From NCBI GenBank assembly GCA_035048495.1, contig CM068545.1, positions 24,338,741-24,402,740 of the forward strand: a stretch of DNA of 64,000 nt, read 5' to 3'. The number at the start of each line of letters is the position of its first letter. Within the stretch, counting starts at the first letter, position 1. The notes below the pieces were generated by a model. It was not told the origin of the DNA and did not search any database. It was given only the letters and a program-made list of their open reading frames with translations. The stretch comes from Euptelea pleiosperma (Eukaryota; Streptophyta; Magnoliopsida; Ranunculales; Eupteleaceae). Shown in pieces: positions 34,242 to 46,194 of the stretch. The translations under genes were made by a program, and so were the position numbers.

Positions 34242-35995
34242 AGAAATAAAATGTGACAATAGGATGTAAATGACTAAGTAAAATATATATCACCAAATGG
34301 ATTGCAATGGCGCACAATACTATTAACACATTTTAAACCAAATGATAGCAGTACAGTAGAAGCTCCAATAGGGATATACTTCAAAGGGTACACGTAGGCA
34401 GTGCTAAAGTATGTGTGAAGTAGGGCCTCATCGATGAGTTGGACCAGCCAACTCATTTTGGACAATACGGTAGCCTTATTATCTACTACAATCACTTCAT
34501 ACTCAGTCACGTGCCATGATCATGCAACACGGCTGCTCATGCCTACTTTTTGCCCAATGCGACAAATCCACAGCTACGTTGATGTGGGCACAATGCGATG
34601 TGTGACTGGTCCCCAATCAGTGACTGCCATCTGTACATGGCAGCGTGGAGCCCACATCAATTTTTATTTACCTGTCAAATCAATGGGCTCCTCGCTACCA
34701 TGTAGATCTTACTCCCTTCGAACATTGCCCATCACAATGTTAGGACACCTCCTGGCCTGGCTACAAATCAAACTCCACATACTTTAACCATCTAAATAAG
34801 AACCTTCCTTTGAGGAATTCTGATATTGGTCTAATCAGACGGTTAAAATTCATCCAAATAGCATGAGTTTCGGTTTGAGGCCAACCCAAGCAGACACAAA
34901 ATTTGGACAACCCCAGGTCATTTTTTGATTTTGAGGATAAATTATGCGCTTTTAAAGATGGTCAGAAAAAATGCATTTCGTTTCAATTCATCAAACGGAA
35001 GCTTTCAAGCCGGAGTATGCAGGAGCTCATCATGTATTTTTTATATGGCCCAACTTTTCAACGATTTAGTAAAATTCGCAAATTTTATGAGCCATGTTAT
35101 TCCTGTCCTATACACGAATTATTCCAAATCCAAACCACTGAAAAATAAATAATTTATTTTTATTCTTTCCCAAATTTTTGAATGACATGGCTGAATTATA
35201 CTCGAAACTTTTTCCGTACCGTATTTTTTCCATTTGCCGAATTGCTAACTATGATCATCCACCCCTAAATTTTAAATGACAAGACTAGAGTGGAACAAAC
35301 TAAACTAAATCATATTGTCATTGGTGAAGTGGAAGGCAGTTCTTAAGCAAGAAATAAATATGTCTAGATGCATTAATAATTTCAAGAAATTAAATATCAA
35401 GGGCAAAGTTGAGCGAACTCAATAAAAAATCGTCCGGTAGCGACGAGATATTTAATGTTATATCTCACAATGGCACACAACGCTTCAATGCATATAAATC
35501 ATCAAATATATGAATGCATGCGAACTTTAAAATGGATGAAGATGAAAATATAAACGATTTCAAAAGCATATTATGTTTTTTTTTTTGCCTGAAGTAGGGA
35601 AGGCATGCATTCATCAAGGCTAGCCACGCTGCATCTTCATGGACCTGCATCAGTTGCATTATGGAAATTAGTATACATGATAATATGGTGCTAGCACTCC
35701 TGAAATAGCAGTATTATGGTGTTAATGACGTTCAAATATGAAATTAGGATGATCCGTAGATTTTATGCCTTTGGTTGCCTCAAGTGGTCATGAATGTGGG
35801 GTTCAAACTCAAGCTTGTGATATCAACACTCAGAGGTTATCAACACTCAGCTCAACTATTCCAGCTAAGTGATCTCAAACCAGGTACCCTCAATAAATGG
35901 GTGCCATTTCCATTTTGTAGTCTGCGATACGTGAAACAAAGGTAAGCTGGTGAGCAGAAATTCATTTAGCCTGGTTTTGGACCAAGAAAGCCAAA
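34242..35995. other. gene-free stretch, no recognised feature
   Basis: Several short open frames on both strands (for example 34434-34787) show no known family. Near 35780-35850, ggggttcaaactcaagc has a weak B-box resemblance, but no A box or target duplication goes with it. No other structure was recognised. Confidence 0.4.
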
Positions 35996-36130
35996 AGAAA
36001 TGGGTGTGAAGAACTCAAAGCATAGTTCAAAGTCTAGGCCGATCCCGGTCTGGATCGGGATTAGAGCCCACCAATCCGATCCAAACCATGTCTGTCTCAC
36101 CCGAGTTCTCTGTTTTCTGAAGGATTTTCA

Positions 36131-36372
36131 CACCGTCTCGGGGCGAGTTGGCCGCACCGTCTCGGGGCGAGTTGGCCGATCCCGCCGATCCAGCCTCCGA
36201 TCCCAAGACTTTCATCCATGACTCGAAGTCAAAAAAAAAATGTATACCAAAAAGAAATAAATGGCAAAACATGTTCGCTAATAATGAAAATTACAATTTG
36301 GATTCACGAAAGGCAAGAAATAAATGGGAAAACATGTTTGTTAATAATGAAAATTTGGATTCACAAAAGGCA
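36131..36372. repeat. two adjacent tandem duplications
   Basis: A perfect 24-bp duplication (caccgtctcggggcgagttg plus gccg) covers 36131-36154 and 36155-36178. A second tandem pair follows at 36253-36315 and 36316-36372: 63 bp, and 57 bp after a 6-bp deletion. All lengths are multiples of three. A 97-codon plus-strand frame (36148-36441) reads through the second pair and the end of the first, giving two RNKWxNMFxNNEN repeats. I do not recognise the peptide and cannot show that it is made. Confidence 0.8.
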
Positions 36373-37163
36373 AATAAAGGCATAGATTTATATTTAGACT
36401 CTCTAAATCCTTATATATATTATATTTCCTTTCTATTCTGATTCCTTCTTGTGCCTTGAAATCAACCAGTGGAGAATATATAAGAGACTGGTTGGTATAA
36501 AGATTAGGGAAGCAATTTAATGGAGTTTTTGATTAGCATTTTTTCCAGTTTAGAAAATTGTGCGCGTGAATGTATGTAAATGTCTGTGCTTATCAACCAG
36601 AATCAAAAAACTGTTTCAGATTTCTTCATACCAAATTCGTGAAATCTCAGAGAATGCTTTCTGAGAAAACAAATATACCCCTGAAACTTACCAAGGTTAG
36701 CTTCCCTTCAGGGCCATATGCTGACGTCAAAATCGGCAAAACAAAGAGAGAGCCTTGCACCTGTGTTGAACAGGGATTTGACCGGTTAATTAGATTTTTT
36801 GATCTCTACACATAATAAAACTTCAAACCACTATGGTTATGTATGCAAATGTACATATGCAGTATATTTGAACAATTATGCTTGAAATAAAACATATATC
36901 TGCTGTAACTTTCATACTTATAGATCAAAGCATGCATATGGACATGTGATGATGTGATCACATGCATATGTCTATACGAGACCAAAATATTTGTTCACTG
37001 TGATAAAGATACAAATAAAAATTTTAGCATTGATTTCCTGGGCTAATTGTTGGTGGCAAAAAATTTCTCAATACACATTCAAAATTGAACTGGTTAAGCG
37101 TACTTGGTGCCCCTCAGCGCTGTCTTCAAACATTCATAAATTGAATAGCACATCAGTGTCCAT

Positions 37164-37403
37164 CATGGTTCAAAGTTTTGGCCGAAATCGAAACATTTCG
37201 TCCATTTTGTTTCGATTTTCGCTATAGGACGAAACTACATTCATTTAGGTTGATTTCGTTTGAAACCGAACGATGGACTTCATTTATGTGTAAATTTGCA
37301 CTAACATTTCATTTCGGTTTCACAATGATTCATTCGAAACCAAACAATACTTCCGATATGTTTTGGTATCGCCCATGAACGATACCGTGTACTTTGAACC
37401 ATG
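37164..37403. repeat. hAT-like MITE candidate, 240 bp
   Basis: The ends catggttcaaagt and actttgaaccatg are perfect inverted repeats. The interior is rich in gaaacgaaa and tttcgttt-like motifs. Flanking 8-mers do not match, so the duplication is not confirmed. Architecture resembles the elements at 29861 and 40969. Confidence 0.6.
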
Positions 37404-38460
37404 GTGATATGACCGAATGTTGTGGTTCTATTGAAAATGTCCCAGTCATTGTTGTACCATGTAGCTCACTAATTTGTATTTGTATCTTAGCATGGTAGCT
37501 AGCAATTGAATGAAAATGCAGACGAACCATAAAACGTCATTGTAATGAAATTCAAACATGCAAAACAAAGATCAGAAACATGATACATCCGACATCTGCA
37601 TAGTATGCAGATTGGATAGTTTATGTGCAATTTGTGTGACACATTCTTTAGTATAAGGGTAGCATTTCTAGTAGCTGTATTTTCTGTTTGTTTACACACA
37701 AAAGCTCGGATGGCTAGTATTGTCAATTGGAATAGATGTTTGGCCTCAGAAATCTCTTAGGTAGCACCAATTGGTTGGTGAGTTTCAAATCTCCCCTGTA
37801 TGTGTGCCACCTCCACAGATTCTCCCGTGTCCTCCCCCTCAAGATGCCAAGATTCCTCCCATACTTGTACCAGCAAACGAATCCAAGAATTTAATGATAT
37901 ACAAGAAGGATTCCCAAGGACACAGAACCGATATGGTGTGGCTATGTCATTTACACTTATAATCTAATATAAATACGACACGCATTTTGAAGTATCTGGT
38001 TAACATAGAAGGATTTACATGCAAGATCTTGGATTAAGAATATTTTTGCTCCCACCACCAACTGCTGTTACTGTATGATTCCACCGAGATGACCGTTAAC
38101 TCAAAATCCAGTTTATATTAGTCGTGGTTTTCACAGTTTTCCAGATTTAGATCTCTTTGGTTGCTGTAAACCAATCAGTAGTTAAGATGGATTCCGTATT
38201 TGTATCAGCATAACTATATAACAATCCATATTTTAATTTTTATTATAACTTCACAAGAACAACTCCAAATGCATCAACTTCTTGACTTATACCTAAACTA
38301 CTCCATTGCAATGGAAACATGTTTAAAGTCTTCACGCCAAGGTGGATGTAACAACTCTCACAAAGAAGAAAAATTACTATTATGTGGATTGGATTTCAGA
38401 TTCACAAGTATCAGTGAACATTGTTTTGTTTGGAAATTGTTCATGTCCTCATTTCTGTTA
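37404..38460. other. gene-free stretch, nothing recognised
   Basis: AT-rich DNA without recognised coding sequence, RNA gene or repeat borders. Confidence 0.4.
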
Positions 38461-38497
38461 TCTACACACGTAGCGTTTGTTTGTAAACCACAACACT

Positions 38498-38540
38498 GTG
38501 GGGGTGGGTGGGTGGAGATGCGAGGGGGGGGGGGGGGGGG
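38498..38540 (+). repeat. G-rich tract with 17-G run, possible G-quadruplex
   Basis: gtgggggtgggtgggtgg is followed by a run of 17 G at 38524-38540. The tract satisfies the simple four-run G-quadruplex pattern. The exact run length may be affected by assembly or sequencing error. Confidence 0.8.
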
Positions 38541-38559
38541 ATTTTTGGGCTTAAGGGCA

Positions 38560-38790
38560 TTTTCGTACTTTTACATAAAGATATGAAAACCCTAGTTTCG
38601 TTTCATGAGACGGTTATGGGTTATGATTGTATTGTGAGTTTTTCTTTTGCCTCAAAGCATAGTGGAATCAACGTGAATCCGTAGACATACCTCGATCTTG
38701 AGGGAACCACGTAAATCTTTATGTTGTGTGTGATTGCAACTTTGTGTTATTTGTTCTTTATTCCAACAAAAAGTTTTAACGAACCCTCAC
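38560..38790 (+). repeat. Ty1/copia-type LTR fragment
   Basis: Contains gagggaaccacgtaaatctt (38702-38721), a string typical of the R/U5 part of plant copia LTRs, followed by tgtgtgtgattgcaactttg. The same motif recurs at 42003 and, inverted, near 54790. No PBS, polyprotein or second LTR was found, so it is a solo or fragmentary LTR. Confidence 0.6.
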
Positions 38791-38984
38791 ATAGTACTAA
38801 AGTATCCTTCTAGAACTTTCTAGGATACCGTCTTCTATGTTCCTCTTATTAACATGATTCTTTTGTAACTTGGAACTTTATCAGACCATTTTATCATCAT
38901 TGTTCTCGTTACTTACTTCAATTTAAATTTTAAATAGTAATATTTAAATAGATAGAATTTCCTATCTTTAGATAATAGTATCAT

Positions 38985-39330
38985 CCATGCCTTATCCCAA
39001 CTGTTTGGGGTTGGCAATGAATCATATTTTACCATTTAACTCTATTTAGAGCTATGTCTTCTATCCAGTATGACTTCAAAGTTTTTCTTACTACTTCAAT
39101 CCATGTTAATTTTGGTATTTCCCTCTCTTCTTTAGGTCCTTCAGCTTGGACAAAGTGCTCCTCATCGGGGCCATTGTTGGTCCTTTTTTATATATGCCCA
39201 AATCATCTCAATCAACTTTCTCTTATTTTATTTTCTAATGGGATTATTCCATTGATTTTCCATGCGGCCTTGCCCTATGAATATCCTCAGTTAAACATGA
39301 TACAGCACAACATAATGAAATCGAGAATAT
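38985..39330 (-). pseudogene. RTE-type LINE remnant, antisense
   Basis: The plus strand reads atgccttatcccaactgttt then ggggttggc, the inverse of the conserved 3' end found on plant RTE elements (ttgggataaggc). It continues with inverse C-terminal region text such as ctacttcaatccatgtt. No open frame survives. Confidence 0.6.
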
Positions 39331-39949
39331 CACCGAAGGTCCAAACTTATCCCTCCGGTACATCACAGTCCTTAGCAATTATTCAAGGATGAGATCATGA
39401 CAGAGTTAAATGCTAAAAACTTACTCTTCTTAGGACTACAAACCCATTATACAAATCTGACAAAGTGGATATATTAAACACATTTTTAATGAAGCTAGTA
39501 GTTTGGCGTTTGGGAAGTCTTCCTCCATGCAAAGCTAGTTGGAGGACATGCAAAGCTAGTTGGAGGAAATACAAGGAGCTCTGTAGGATATGGAAGAGTG
39601 ATAGAACTTTGCAAGTTGAGGAAGACAATCCACACCCACCACATATTTTTACTCGGACATATGGCTAAAGCCTGTAAGTAGCTGAATAAAACTAAATTCT
39701 GGTCGCCTAAGCAACTCCTAGGCACTAAGGCACCTAGGGAGCCCTTATCACTTGCATGTTGCTTAGCACAATTTGATTACACTGATATGGATTCCCCGGC
39801 TATAAAAATGAGACAAAAATAAGAATAACACAAAGTGTGATATGGCATGTAATCCTGTCGTCTTGGAACGCATGGTTTTAAAGTCATACTATATGTAACT
39901 TTAGTAAGAATACAAAGTTTAAATTTATAGATAACTGATACTCCTAAGC

Positions 39950-40512
39950 AATCATTTACATTACTCTGGGTTGATTATCCATGTTGGAGGGAGAGATGTG
40001 GGGTATGTTGCTCATAGAACTAGAACTGGGTGTCTGAGTTAGAAATGTGCTTTTGAAGTACCATGTGTCCAACCATATAGATCAGACAAAAGAAAAAATT
40101 TCGAAGATGACAATAAGACTAGGTATGCCTTATGTTGGTGTGGGACATCCTCATGTGCACCTCATCCATGAGAAATTGATGTAAATAGTAATTTTTGGGT
40201 GTACGCTGGGCTGAGATGGATGAGTAAAAAGATTGAAAAAGACAATCGGAAATAAATGAGCCCAAAGGGACTTAAGAGTGGCCTCAATAGGTGATTGACC
40301 AAAAGAGGAAACAATTTGGTTACTTGCAATGAAAACCATCAAAGACAATTGAGTGGATTGGTGTATGCATGTCAAAGGCCCTATAAGGACGGGATAAACA
40401 CCAAAAATAAATGGATAGAGATAGTTAACAAAGGACAGCATAGAAAGAATGAACTAGAAAACGTGATTCACGTGGCCAATCACCAAATTGTTGGGACAAG
40501 GCTTGAATAATG
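39950..40512 (+). pseudogene. RTE-type LINE 3' remnant
   Basis: Near 39990-40090 the plus strand reads like the RTE block normally written V-H-R-T-K-x-G-W (hits VAHRTRTGW here). At 40470-40510 it ends IHVANHQIVGTRLE, the standard end of plant RTE ORFs, with the DNA ttgttgggacaaggcttgaa. The middle is deleted or rearranged. Confidence 0.65.
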
Positions 40513-40539
40513 CAACAATAATGAAAATGACCATAGTAT

Positions 40540-41640
40540 TAAAATTAATGGGGTACAAGGGATATGAATAGAAGACTGGACAGCATCCTTGGAGGACTCC
40601 TAACTTCACTCAAACTTACTAAAACATGAAGTAGAAATTAGCCTCAGACTTGTACAATATTCAACCCTAACTCTAATACCTAATCATTCAAAATCATATG
40701 CTCTACTACATTCATACTATGCAAACCAGAAAAATAGAAACTATTTAAAACAAACTACACTCAATTTAAAATAAATCTAAAACTCAAATTTAGAAATTCA
40801 ACAAAGATTAGAATTCTATACTAATCTTAAAAACAGTAGAAACAAGCAAACACAGTTTCCAAAATGCACCTAAATACCTTAAAATTTAATAAAACTCTTC
40901 CTAAGAAAAAAATGACAAACCAAAACACCAATCCCATCATAATTCTACACCAGATTCATAGTTTGAATCATGGTTTTAACAACGGCTGTTTAAACGGTAA
41001 CGCCCCAAGCCCGTTTCCATTAAAACCGTTTAAACACGTTTTATCGTTTTTGAATAAAACGCCCATTTTTTTGTTTTAACGGCCGTTAAAATCGTTTAAA
41101 CAGCCGTTTAATTCTGAAAAATTTTGTGAAAAAAAACGGCCGTTAAATCCGTTAAATTCTATTTTTTTTTAATTTCAAATTTCAAATTTTGAATTTCAGC
41201 GCCATTTTTTCCATTTTTTTTCGTTAAAATCGTTAAAAACCGTTTAATTCCGTCTAATTCCATTTTTTTTTTTTTCTGTTTTTTCCATTTTTGCCATGGC
41301 CGTTTCAATCCGTTTTAATGGTAACGCTCCCAGTCTGTTTAACCGTTAAAACGGCCTCCTTTAAACCTTGGTTTGAATCACTCGTTCAAATCTTGTTGAA
41401 ATTCTATAATTTCAGTCTCATTAGAAAGCTAATCAAATAGCTATATATATATATATATATATACAAAAGTTGAGGCATTTGGACACCTTTCTCAACAGAA
41501 AATATAGTCTTAAATAAAATGATGAAATTGGACTACATCATTCATCACCTCAAGTAGGAAAAAAAATTAGAACCGTCGGAATTGCCTTCTCATGTTGGAG
41601 AATCTCATACATAGGTCTGGTTCTTTTCTTTTCATAGCAA
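40540..41640. repeat. dispersed ~1-kb duplication, copy 1
   Basis: Sequence here (gaagactggacagcatcc, gaaattagcctcagacttg, tagaaagctaatcaaatag, gatgaaattggactacatc) reappears in order at 45.85-46.45 kb and partly at 47.1-47.4 kb. Copy 1 is interrupted by the hAT-like element at 40969-41370 and by a (TA)n tract at 41442-41462. No function is recognised. Confidence 0.65.
40969..41370. mobile_element. hAT-like MITE with perfect 8-bp TSD
   Basis: Perfect duplication gtttgaat lies at 40961-40968 and 41371-41378. Ends are catggttttaac and the inverse of tttaaaccttg. The interior is an array of ccgtttaa, cggccgttaaa and aaacggt motifs flanking AT-rich DNA. It sits inside a larger duplicated segment. 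Confidence 0.85.
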
Positions 41641-41799
41641 CATGCCTGAGCTGCAAGTGTCTCCACCGAATAAGAGTTGTTACTTCAGCTTGACACTGAT
41701 GAACAGAAACATTCTAACCTCAACTAAGATATGCAATCTAAATAAGTTGCCTGTCTTGGGTTTTTGGTTCGAATTTAGCAACTCAGTACTGGTCCACAG

Positions 41800-42070
41800 G
41801 AAGTACTTTTGTCGCGCCAGCGTGGGGAGTGGATCGAGCATTTACATAGTGTTTTAGAAACCCTAATACGTTTATAATTTGTTTTGGGGGATATATATTG
41901 TATTAAGCAACTAAGAGAGAAGTTATAGAAGAAAAACATGTACTTTGCAATTTCTATAGTGAAGAACACCAATCATTATCCCCCATGGCGTAAGTTTTGA
42001 CTGAACCACGTAAATCGCTTGTGTTCTCCTTTTCTATTTGATGTGTTTTGGTGGCTATTGTTTGTTATTC
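41800..42070 (+). repeat. Ty1/copia-type LTR fragment
   Basis: Contains ctgaaccacgtaaatcgctt (42001-42020), shared with the fragment at 38.7 kb, preceded by AT-rich DNA and ggatatatattgtatt. It lies immediately upstream of an RTE remnant. No polyprotein or partner LTR is present. Confidence 0.55.
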
Positions 42071-42089
42071 AATTGATCATTTGGTAAAA

Positions 42090-43990
42090 TATGCAACATC
42101 CTGGACATGCCATCTAAAGGAAAAAAGAGACATAAGAACTTGGTGGTGGATTGATGAGGTTTAAAAGCCTACTAAAGAAAAGAGGATTTATTACAAGACT
42201 TGGTAACTTGCTAAAAATAATGAAAACTTAAAAAGAAATAAAAATGCTAAAAAGGAACCAAAGAAAGTGGTAAATGAGGCTAAACATAAAACATATGATA
42301 GTATATATACTAAATTAGGGACAAGTGAGGATGAGAAAGATGTCTACAAGCTTGCATGAACAAGAAAGATAAATGCTAAAGATATAGATCACGTTAGATT
42401 CATTAAGGATAGTGATCAGAGAGTCTTAGTAAAAGATGAAGAAATTAAAGAAAGGTGGAAGCCTTATTTTCAAAATTTATTAAATGAGGATCACGTGATG
42501 GACATAGGATTAGTGGGAAGTACTAGGGAGAATATATACCAAACATACTTCCATAGAATTAGGATATCAAAGGTGAAACAACTTTAGCTAAGATGACGAT
42601 AGATAGGGCCTTGGGACAAGATGGAATCCCCAATAGAGGTGTGAAAATGCATGGGAGGAATTAGATTATCTTGACTTACTAAGTTATTTAACAATATCTT
42701 GAAGACAAGAAAAATGCTAAATGCATGAAAAAGAAATTCTGTAATGTCTATATACAAGAACAAAAGAGACGTACAAACTACCGTGTCATCAAACTTACAG
42801 GCTACACTATGAAACTATGAGAAACAAGTGAGGAAGCAAAGACTAAGGCAAAAGAAAAAGATATTTGAAAGTCAATTTGAATGTATGCCAGGAAGGTTGA
42901 CCATCGAGGCAATCTTCTTACTTAAACAAATGATGTAAAAGTTCAGAGAATATGATCCTTATTGACTTAGAAAATCATTTAATAGAGTCCCTAGAGAATT
43001 AATTTGGTGGGCATTCAAAAAGAAGGGAATCCTAAATGGCTATATTGAAGAAGCAATATTTAGTGTTAAATAAATTAGCGATGAGACAAGTGAGTTTCAA
43101 TCATAGTGGGATTATACCAAGGAGCAGCCCTAAGTCCATATTAATTTGCCTTATATATAGATAAAAATAATTGTTTGTATCCAAGATGAAACCCCCTCGT
43201 GGATGTTACTAAAATGACATAGTATTAGTTGACGAGACTAGGGATAAGATAAATGCAAAACTAAAACTTTGGAAGAATGCTTTGGAATCTAAATAAATTA
43301 AAATCGAACCAAAAGAGTATGAAATGCAATTTGAATAAGGATGCACATAGAGATGATCCACCGATTAAAATTGACAATCAATAGATACCTCAAAGTGACC
43401 AATTTCGTTACCTTAGCTACATTATTCATAAGGAGAGATTGAGGAGGATGTTGTTCATAGAACTAAAGTGGGGTGGCTAAAATTTAGACGTGCTTCCAGA
43501 GTGTTATGTGATCGATGTGTGCCAATCAAACTAAAAAGAAAAATTATGTAAGACGATAGTAAGACCGATGACACTATAGAATAGAATGTTGGACAATCAA
43601 GAAACATGTTCATAAAATGAGTATAGCCGAGATGGGGATGTTGACATTGATGTGAGGTAATATAAGGAAAGACAAAATTAAAATGAACACATTCGTGAAA
43701 ACTTATGAGCATCCTCAGTAAATGAAAAAATGAGAGAAAGTCAATTGAGATGGTTAATGTACAACAAAAACCAGCGACAACACCGATGAGGAGGAATACG
43801 TAAGTTAAAGGGGCTAAAAGGGCAAGGAGAAGGACAAAACAAACATGGAGCAAGGTTCTAAGAAGAGATTTTTAAGAAAATTTCCTTAACGAAAGATATG
43901 AGCTTAAGCAAGATTAAATGGAGGAACAAGATTCATTCAGTCGACCACACACTGTAGGAAAAAGTTCATGATGATGATGATGTCCGGACT
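42090..43990 (+). pseudogene. decayed RTE-type LINE with reverse transcriptase
   Basis: The plus strand can be read, with many stops and shifts, as a plant RTE ORF in the right order. Visible pieces are YTKLGTSEDEKDVYKLA, DEEIKERWKPYFQNLLNEDH, then GLYQGAALSP, the Asp-rich region near VLVDETR, a C-terminal stretch around 43430-43560 and IHSVDHTL near the end. The 3' end is gatgatgatgatg (about 43968-43980), the microsatellite tail typical of RTE elements. It is dead but nearly full-length in its RT half. Confidence 0.85.
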
Positions 43991-44109
43991 AGCCTCCCAA
44001 TCTAAGTAAACCTATTCTTAATCAATCATGTTGCAGTTGCACTAACTATCAAAATATTTGAGATTGTAATCATGTGTTCCCCCCTTAAAACGTAATTAGA
44101 ATCCTAGTC

Positions 44110-44610
44110 TTTATGCGTTAGAATGGGTCATATACAACAAAGACCAATGACAACACCAATGAGAAGGAATCCATAAGTCGAAGGACCTAAAAGGGCTAAG
44201 GAAATGCCAAAACGGACATAGAGTGAGGTTCTGAGAGGGATTTTAAAAAAAGTTGCCTTTAAAAGAGATGGCTTCCTTGCCTTTTAGAATCCTAGTCTTT
44301 TCTTGGTCTAAGCTGTTTGAAGAATGTAAAGGGTTGAAATTGGAGGACTTTGTCTTTAGATGGGAGATGATTATTAGTAGGGACAGTTAATTGTTGGGCT
44401 TCTTGTCCTATTGGAGGCCCTCTCAGCCTCCTTTGTGACTTGCTTCTTCTCCTTTTATCAATAAAATCCTTTACCTTAACAAAAATAAATAAAAAAGAGA
44501 TGGCTTGAAACGAAATTAAATGGAGGAACAGGATTCGTTCAACCAAAACCTCATACCGTTGGGAAAAGGCTAATGATGATGATGTTCGAACTAGCCTCCC
44601 AATCTAAGTA
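44110..44610 (+). pseudogene. second RTE LINE 3' end, interrupted by an L1 piece
   Basis: Positions 44120-44260 and 44507-44610 align with the 3' end of the RTE copy at 43.75-43.99 kb (acaacaaagaccaatgacaa, ggaggaacaggattcgttc, tgatgatgatgtt). Shared downstream DNA (ctagcctcccaatctaagta) shows that the copies are a tandem duplication rather than two insertions. Confidence 0.75.
44275..44492 (+). mobile_element. 5'-truncated L1-type 3' end with 14-bp TSD
   Basis: A 218-bp insertion ends ttttatcaataaaatccttt then an A-rich tail, the typical 3' end of plant L1 LINEs. It is flanked by the perfect duplication aaaagagatggctt at 44261-44274 and 44493-44506. It splits the second RTE copy. Confidence 0.85.
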
Positions 44611-44619
44611 AACCTTTGA

Positions 44620-45840
44620 TTTTCAATCAATCATGTTGCACTAATAACTATCAAAATATTTGAGATTGTAATCGTGCGTTCCCTCCTTGAAACATAATTA
44701 GGATCTTGGTCTCTATCTGCTCGAAATCCATTGTCATGCACAACATGTTTCTAGTCCCCATATATCGGAACACACAACTATGATTGATTGGTTTTGGCTC
44801 AATTGTTTTAAGTGTTTGTTCTAAGTTATGATTATTGGACTGAAAAACTACCACGTCCAAGGTTTGAAGCGTGGATTGTAGTTTTTCACATGGGCCATCT
44901 TAGCTCTCTTGATATACCATAGAAGATTTTGAAAATTTAACACGAACTTCTGAAAGCACATGTAATTTCTTGTGGAGGTGCTGAAGTACGTATTCCAATT
45001 TGTTCTGAAAGAAGCTTCAAGGCATTTGCTATATCATCCATCCAAGAACTGAGAGAGTGCATTTCTAGGGTTGTAGCTTCTTAAATAGCATTCAAGAAAG
45101 CCATAGATTTAATGGTCTCCTTATTGTTGGCCAACATATCATCAACTCCGAAAATGCAGCTAGATAGTTGGCAATAGCTGTGGCCACTTCTCAAGTGCAT
45201 GTCCAACAAGTCTTCCATAGATCAAAACTGCAGTGACACAAAAACTGATGCAGGACTAGTCCATAAATTCTCTAAATCTCAACAATAAATAAGGGTTTGT
45301 AGAATATTTGAGTGGAAATAGTTAAAGAATTGAGGTAGGGTTAGGAGAGTGTTAGGCTTATTTTGATGCTGAAATATAAAGAAAAAAATTATAATGGTGT
45401 TGGTTCAATCTTCTAGATAGCAGAAATGATAGGATCGGCGAGATTTAAGGTACTGAATCTAAAGAGAACTCAGATAAAGATCGAGGGAATGAGTTGAGAT
45501 CTATTACAACAAGCTTTTGGGAAGGTTTTTTCGGGGTTGTTTGATGAATAGAAGGGTGTGACGGATTCGATCAAGAAAGGGTGAGGTGCTTCAAATAAAG
45601 CTTTAAGAGAGTTGGTTTAATCCAGAAGATAGTCTCAACGTATGGGTTTATGGAGAGTTTAAGGTATTGAAACTAAAGAAGAGTGAAATAGAAGAACCAC
45701 TAGAGAGGGAGGCACATCTCTACTAGAAAGAAATAGATTAGAGTCCTTCACAAATCTAAAAGTAATAAGTCACACCATACTAGATGTAGCACCCATTACA
45801 GCAAAGAAGATATAAAAATCGTTCATTCAACATTCAAAAG
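44620..45840. other. gene-free stretch, nothing recognised
   Basis: No coding similarity was seen. Parts around 45230-45700 have the look of old retrotransposon leader DNA, but no diagnostic motif was found. Confidence 0.4.
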
Positions 45841-45844
45841 TAAG

Positions 45845-46194
45845 GTACAAGGGTATAGATGGAAGGTTGGACAGTTACCTCAGCATACTTTTAATTGAAA
45901 ACTTGAATTAGAAACTAGCCTAAGACTTCTAAGATACTGACAAATTTAACTTCTCTAATTCGAAATAAATACATAAAGTAATAAAATCATAAGCCCTACT
46001 ACATTAATACTAAGCATATCAAAAATGAACTACAAAAACTTAACTAGATTCAATTTAGAAAAAGTACTAAAATTTAAATTTGGAATCCAAGTAAGTGTTA
46101 AACTTCTACACTATAATCTTAATAACAGTAAAAAATAAATAAACAAGCTTTCCTAAACTTACTTAAAAACTTAAGTTGTTTCTTAAAAAACAAA
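45845..46194. repeat. dispersed duplication, copy 2 (5' part)
   Basis: Matches 40.56-40.93 kb in order: ggaaggttggacagttacc, gaaactagcctaagacttc, ccctactacattaatact. It continues without a break into the tandem duplication that follows. Confidence 0.65.

Noticed and set aside
38200..38586. 128-codon plus-strand open frame
   Set aside because: It ends in translated poly-G sequence and has no recognisable domain.
43455..43853. 132-codon minus-strand open frame
   Set aside because: It lies antisense to recognisable RTE reverse transcriptase remains on the plus strand.
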